Source: Hyalella azteca
Lineage: Eukaryota; Arthropoda; Malacostraca; Amphipoda; Hyalellidae
Direction: 5' to 3'
DNA length: 64,000 nucleotides
Assembly: GCF_000764305.2 (NCBI RefSeq)
Contig: NW_025943819.1
Location: forward strand, 62,001-126,000
Shown: piece by piece, positions 58,211 through 64,000 of the stretch
Position numbering within the stretch: position 1 is the first letter of the stretch
How the letters are laid out: every line of letters begins with the position of its first letter
Made by a program: the position numbers and the translations under genes
The notes under the pieces: model-generated
The model's database searches: none
What the model was told of the DNA's origin: nothing
What the model saw: only the letters and a program-made list of their open reading frames with translations

Positions 58211-59562
58211 AGTTCTCTTCAGTCGCGTTTACATGGTAATCGCGCACTTGCCCTCATTATTATTTTGTTGCCATTAGTTTCATGTATTATTCGTTCCAGG
58301 GTTGCCAGACGGTCTTTTTTTTATTACAAATTCCGCGATTTCGTTTTTTTTTCCATTGCGTTGCCGGCTAAAATTAATGATAGAGGTACTTCCTAATTAA
58401 ATTTAAAAAACTGAAAAAATGAAATATTTATTGAGTTATAGACCTTTTTTGCCTTTTTTATTCGCGGTCTTAGGTGTTTTTAGGCCGTTCTACTTATTCT
58501 GTAACATAATATTTCATGTATGATACGAAATGACCGCGAGAGGGCGCGAGTCATGCCCCGGCAAACCTTGCCATGAGTGAGCGACCGTCACAGATCGTTG
58601 TCAATATCTTGGAAATTGACAACCTGAACTGTAATTCTTACACGCTTTCCAGATCTGTCTCGCATGTTGTGTTGCAACAAGATTTCCTCCATAGACGACG
58701 AATTTCGCAATCGTGGAGACGCATTTATTGGCCGCACATCTATTTCAAATTCTCAAGGTGCTTCTTTGAATCGGCTGGCGTCTCCATGAAAATATTAGGT
58801 CATAGATTTCGTGAGCATTTTTCATTCTGCGACACTTTTATATTTCTTTAATTTTGATCTTCTCATTTTTGGCATTAAACGTTCTTGATTACTAGCCCTA
58901 GAGATTGAGAGAACCGACTAAAAATTTTATTAGTAATAGTTACCTTCGAATCTAACTAGAACAATTTTGAAGCTAAGACACAAGTATTTTGATTTGACCA
59001 GGGTTTCGATGGATTCCCTTAACATGATTATTTTATTTTTAAATTTCAGGCTCGAATATCATTGGGACGTTGTTTGCGTGCATGTTTGGTACGCGACCGA
59101 CACAACTTACTTCTTTATTAGCCTTTTTGATTGTTCTAATTCTTAGGTATTCATAAGAAGTTACACAACTTTTTTCACATTTTTTTGGAAGTGAATGCAT
59201 CCCTTGTATTAATTAAAGGATTACCCAAAATGCCGAGAGGAATGTATTTATATATCTCCATTCACTTTAAATCTGTATACAAATTTAAAGCACAAAGCTA
59301 TTTGTTCCTTTTTCATTGTGACATAATTAACTTTGAATTAAGTAATTAAATATATTTAAATGATTACGATCGAGCTGTGGTATAACAACTGTTTTTAAGC
59401 TGTTAAATTGGAACCTAATGTGGTGCTGGATTCTGTATTGATTTTCACACAAAGCCATATAACTTATATACCTAATATATAACTTATATATTATCGTACA
59501 AATTTTGGAAATTGAACTGAAAAAATGTCAACTGCCAAAATAATGCGATAGGCGCTTTCATT
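58211..59562. other. Non-coding AT-rich stretch
   Basis: No gene recognised. A 92-codon frame at 58573-58851 has no family match that I know. Confidence 0.45.
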
Positions 59563-59694
59563 GGCTTAAGTAGGTTGTACTTGCATTATCAAGCCTGAAA
59601 AGGACTGGCTTAAGTAGCTTGTACTTATATTATCAAGCCAGCAAAGCTCTTGCTTAAGTAGGTTGTACTTATATTATCAAGCCAGCTAAGCTCC
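59563..59694. repeat. About 45-bp minisatellite, three copies
   Basis: GGCTTAAGTAGGTTGTACTT, ATATTATCAAGCCAGCAAAG. The GGCTT start and AAGCC inside each unit form a small inverted repeat. Confidence 0.9.
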
Positions 59695-60304
59695 GTGTGT
59701 TCATGGTGTCACATTACCTAACCTAACGGCTTGCTGGTCCCGATGCAAATGAGATGCCACTGTTTAGTTTTTATTATAGTTCGGCAGTCTTCTCGCCAGT
59801 TTTTTGTGGCTCAAATCTTGCACGAAATAAATGTGCTGTTCTCGTTTTTGTTTGAATTAGAGTGTGGCAATGATGAGGCAGACGGTGGGTTGAGTCTTTT
59901 GGTTTAAGGGGAGAAGTAAATGGATATTTTATCCAAGGTAGCACAAACTTTGAGATGGTACTGGTTGTGGCAGTTTATCTTACAAAAAAAAAATAACGTA
60001 ATTCCTCGTCAAAGATACGAAGTAACATATCCGTCCCGAGACATTCGAGGCATTGAGAACCACTTTTTTTATGATGAGAAACCAAGTAACCAATGAACTG
60101 CTTCTTTCCTAGACACATTGATAGGTGACGAGGAATTAAAGACGAGATCTAGTTTCCTCTCTCTTCCTTCGAGGATTTGTCGCTGTCGGAGTTGGTGCGA
60201 ACCTTCGAGCGCTGTAATATTCGCGTCAACAACGGTGGGCCGAAGTCTTGAGTTTACAGTCCAGACTGATGCACAGTAACGCAATTATTGCGCTACTATT
60301 GCTG

Positions 60305-60490
60305 TAGTAATCTGCATCGCAAGTATTGCATTGCATCGCAAGTATTGCATTGTATCGCAAGTATTGCATTGCATCGCAAGTATTGCATTGTATCGCAAGT
60401 ATTGCATTGTATCGCAAGTATTGCATTGTATCGCAAGTATTGCGTTGTATCGCAAGTATTGCATTGTATCGCAAGTATTGCATCACATCG
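60305..60490. repeat. 19-bp minisatellite, about nine copies
   Basis: The unit ATTGCATTGTATCGCAAGT alternates between GCATCGC and GTATCGC variants. Open frames on both strands here come from the repeat. Confidence 0.93.
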
Positions 60491-61895
60491 TAGACTTAGA
60501 GCGTCAATAAAATTTTTTCACTAATTATCGAACTGAGCGCTATCTCTCTCGTGCCTCTTGCCACGACCAGCAATCTGAGGTCAGCATTCAGAGTGCGCAT
60601 TTGCTAATCGTATAAATCTACCGAAGATCCGTGGGGTGACCAAATTCGTCTGACCTTTTCTCGATTTGAGCATCGCCTTCGACTACTCAAGTTGTCGTCT
60701 GATGCCGCGTAGGAGGCTTGCATCACCCCATTGAATGCACTTACGGCATGTAGGCATCTAGTTCATGTATAAAATCAATCAATCTTAAATGATTGGGCGT
60801 AACGAAGTATTACTATATTGCATTTTTTCCATATGAGGATTTTTCTGTTTTTTTTATTAAGTTTACTCTTTCTGGTGAAATGAATTAGTGGATTTAGCCT
60901 AAAGTATTTATCCAATTTTTGAGCGTTGATACAAGTGAGTGAGACATTTGTTCCGCAGTCAGAAACAGGCCTAAAACTGGAATAAACAAGTAAAACAACA
61001 AAAGCTCATATTATATCCTGCAGAATGGCAATATTAATCCCAGAATCTGCAAAGTTTCGCATTGTAATGCCTTTACAATTTATCTTGAGGTCCGCATTCT
61101 AGGTTAGTAGTTCTGTAGGAGAGTCAGCTTCTCTTTATCTCACCTTTTTTTCTGCCAACAATCGAGAAAATATCTTCCTTCTCGAGCGGTCGCCGTTCGA
61201 CTCAATGTTTGTAGAAGAGCTCTAGCGGTAACGGTGGGTGACGTTAAGAGTCCCATTGAAAATAATACTCTGCACAGCAGTCAGCTTTCCCGCGAGTGCA
61301 TGCGTGCCCGAAAATAGTGAAGCTTCCCTGTGGCGTCTGTTCGGGCCATACGGTGTACCACATATTCGAACGACTCCAGGTCAAAGCGCTTGATCGTTTG
61401 TTTACAATTTGCGGTATCCTACGCGATTAAGGAAACTACTCAACTCTGTCAGCGCATTACGCAATTTACATTGTTTACCCGGTTTCTATTAATCAAAAAT
61501 GCAATTGTACTTTTTAAATACGTAAGTATATAACGATGTGAAATTATTTCACTATTTCGAAAAATTCCAATTGTTGACATACACCTGAAAAAAGGTGTTG
61601 AATCACGCTGAAAATATACTGCATGTAATCGAGCTCAAGTAGTGCGAACACAGTGTTTCAATTATGATTCATTGGTATTATTCCTGTTCTACTGATTATT
61701 AATTGGACTCAAGTTAGAATAAAGAAATATGAGAATCAAATATTGCTTAATAACCGCGAGAACAAAACTGTTTTCGCGCTTTTTTGACTTGTATATGGGT
61801 TTCAGTGTCACCCATCCTAAGCTCGTCTCTGGCGACCTATAACGGTCCGAGATCTTTAATGCTTTATTGGTCTTTCTTGAAGAGCTTGATACTGT
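60491..61895. other. Non-coding stretch
   Basis: No gene or array recognised. 60690-60790 ends in ATAAAATCAATCAATC, which could be an old retroposon tail. Confidence 0.4.
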
Positions 61896-61898
61896 AGT

Positions 61899-62118
61899 AC
61901 TGATAGGCATGCGAGATAATACGGTGCAGCAGAAATAGGCATATGGGATATAACACGGTGCAGGAGAGATGGGCATGGGATATAACACGGTGCAGTAGAG
62001 ATAGGCATGCGAGATAACACGGTGCAGTAGAGATTGGCATGGGAGATAACACGGTGCAGGAGAGATAGGCATGGGAGATAACACGGTGCAGGAGAGATAG
62101 GCATACGAGATAACACGG
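61899..62118. repeat. 32-bp minisatellite, about seven copies
   Basis: GGCATGGGAGATAACACGGT then GCAGGAGAGATA. Variants include GCATACGAGATAA and GGGATATAA. Minus-strand frames up to 165 codons overlap it and are not taken as genes. Confidence 0.93.
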
Positions 62119-62509
62119 TGCCCAAACGATGCGTATGGAGCGATGGTCGCCTCAGAGGTGACCGCACATGAATTTAAGTTTTCCAAGCTATAATGTCTTT
62201 AAACTTTACGCAATACAATTTAATTTTTATATTGGCTGAAGTAAATAATGGTTTCTGTAACTTGTTTATAATTTAACTTGCAGAATTTCATTGCAAAGTT
62301 TCATCTCATTTTCATCTTGGCACATTTGAAGTTAAAATGAAAAAGAAATAATTTACACATTCTACCTCAAAATTTTCATCGCTCACTACTTGAGACCTCA
62401 CGAATTTTTGTGCGATCGTCGTCTATGTGATACCATAAGTCATCTTGACTCTCGATACTCCACAGGCCAATGTCCTCTGAGAGGTGATGGTCTCGATAGT
62501 TTTACGTCG

Positions 62510-62586
62510 GCGACGTATCTTAAGTAGGGTGTACTTCTTTTCAGAATGAGACGTATCTTAAGTAGGGTGTACTTCTTTTCAGAATG
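62510..62586. repeat. 38-bp direct repeat, two copies
   Basis: GACGTATCTTAAGTAGGGTG then TACTTCTTTTCAGAATG occurs twice back to back. It shares CTTAAGTAGG-TGTACTT with the array at 59563. Confidence 0.9.
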
Positions 62587-63264
62587 CCCTCTTCCGTCTC
62601 TCGCTTGTCATGAGCTTCAAGCGTAAAAATATGCCCAAGTTTTACCGCCCCATCCATTATCTCAGCTTTATAGCAGTCCTCACACCGACGCTGACTGCTC
62701 ACTTGTTCAGTCACCTGCTTCAAGTTTTGATCTTCGATCTTGATTCACAGAGAATTTATCAGGGGAGAAAATTTCAAACAAATAATCATAATTCGATTGA
62801 AAATGTTTTCAATAAAATTATGACGAAATTGCTTGGCAATTTCTTTGGTCGCCAATTCTTGAAGAATTTACGATTTAAGTAAATTATTGATTAAATTAAA
62901 GCATTTTTATTGAATTCGGTTTCAGGTTTAATTAAATCTGCCTTACTCGCAAAGAGAATTTGGAGCTCTACAGTTGTTTGCTATTATCATAAGTAATAAG
63001 TATTTATATTATATGTATTACTTAGTTCCTAACTGACGCCTAGTAATCGTGTCATCGAGAGCAGTCATGTAAGAAGACCAGCATTGATGACAGTGAAAAC
63101 GGCAAAGTCAAGTCGTTAGCATCAGATTTTTGCGTATATTTTAGTAATTGTTGACATGTATATAACTAATGTATAACTAACCTGCAGTAGTTTTACATAT
63201 ATTGACCTGCAGCAAGGTAATGTAGCCTCACTCAAACGGTTATGTGTGCATGAAGAATATAGCA

Positions 63265-63800
63265 CGATAGCTTCGCAGGCTGACCAAGCATTATAGCAAG
63301 TTAACCCGGTGTAGGAGTGTTAAACTGGAGTAGCGGGTTAGCCTGGTGTAGCAGGTTAAACTGGAAAAGCTGGTTAACCTGGTATAGCATAATAGCCCGG
63401 TGTAGCAGGTTAAACTGGAGTAGCGGGTTAACCCGGTGGAGCTGCTTAACTAATTTAGCGAGTTAACCCATTGTAACAAACTAACCTGGTGCTGGAGGTT
63501 AATCTGGTATATGAGTTAAACCAAGTGTTACATGTTAACCGGTATAGCTAGATAATCAATTGTAACAAGTTGCCCGTTGTAGTAGTTTAAGCCAATGTAG
63601 CAAATAAATCCGTGAAAACATATTAACTATGGTTTTACAGGTAAATGCGGTGTAGCAGTTCAACCTGTTGAAGCAAAGTAACCGGGTATAACAGGTTGAC
63701 ACAGTGATGCAGCCAGCTTAACCTGTTTTAGTAAGATGAACCTAGCTTAAATGTTAACGCGTTCTTTCAAGGTAAAGCATTGTAGCAGGTAAACCAGTGT
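63265..63800. repeat. Degenerate 17-18-bp minisatellite, about 28 copies
   Basis: Variants of GTTAACCTGGTGTAGCAG over 530 bp. The left half is better conserved than the right half. Confidence 0.85.
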
Positions 63801-64000
63801 AGGGTTAGTTCAGTGTCCAGAATTGCTAGCACCTCATATCGAGCAATCTCGCTCCGACTGTCACGCTGGGTATCTCAGGCTTAAGGTTAAGAATATCACG
63901 TGTATTCGGTGGTGAACGGATAATGAACTGTCAAATATATTCGTTACCCTCAGCTACTCTATAGGCCGGTCAGTGTTATACAGGGACCAATACAGTGTGA

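Noticed and set aside
61689..62186. 165-codon minus-strand frame with PISPAPCYLP repeats
   Set aside because: Created by the 32-bp minisatellite; other phases of the same array are open as well.

Overview
The window is animal nuclear DNA, most likely from an arthropod and plausibly a crustacean. It has an AT-rich background, spliced exons with GT/AG borders, a decayed Penelope-like retroelement, small inverted-repeat elements and an unusually dense set of unrelated minisatellites. There is no operon structure, rRNA or CRISPR array. Nearly all short open frames are chance frames or frames opened by tandem repeats.

One gene is firmly identified: inscuteable (insc), on the plus strand, with ten coding exons from about 28.9 kb to a stop at 52,058 and a poly(A) signal at 52,159. 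Joined, the exons keep frame and give about 1,057 residues. Exon 1 carries a disordered N-terminal region with an SQDSGYSDSGES motif. Exon 2 carries the Pins/LGN-binding helix. Exon 3 and the start and end of exon 4 belong to the conserved helical region, and most of exon 4 is a low-complexity insert. Exons 5-10 encode the armadillo-repeat domain and the C-terminal PDZ ligand ESYV. In this family the protein links Par3/Bazooka to Pins/LGN and orients the spindle in asymmetric division. Upstream non-coding or alternative first exons were not identified. A 519-base assembly gap lies in intron 6.

Layout: 1-28.8 kb is gene-poor DNA with inverted-repeat elements, a Penelope-like remnant with a hammerhead-like motif (7.5-8.05 kb) and about ten minisatellites. 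28.9-30.0 kb is insc exon 1. 30-44.85 kb is a 14.9-kb intron with more arrays. 44.85-52.06 kb holds insc exons 2-10. 52.2-64 kb is non-coding and includes a 1.6-kb array of a 22-bp unit (54.1-55.7 kb).

The most unusual observation is that five of the 18 internal exon/intron borders of insc sit inside, or directly against, local tandem duplications that copy the exon edge or the splice-site sequence. Two donor sites are reiterated (10 and at least 4 copies), two acceptors with the first coding bases are duplicated about 110 bp upstream, and the last acceptor is the final unit of a 47-bp array containing decoy acceptors.
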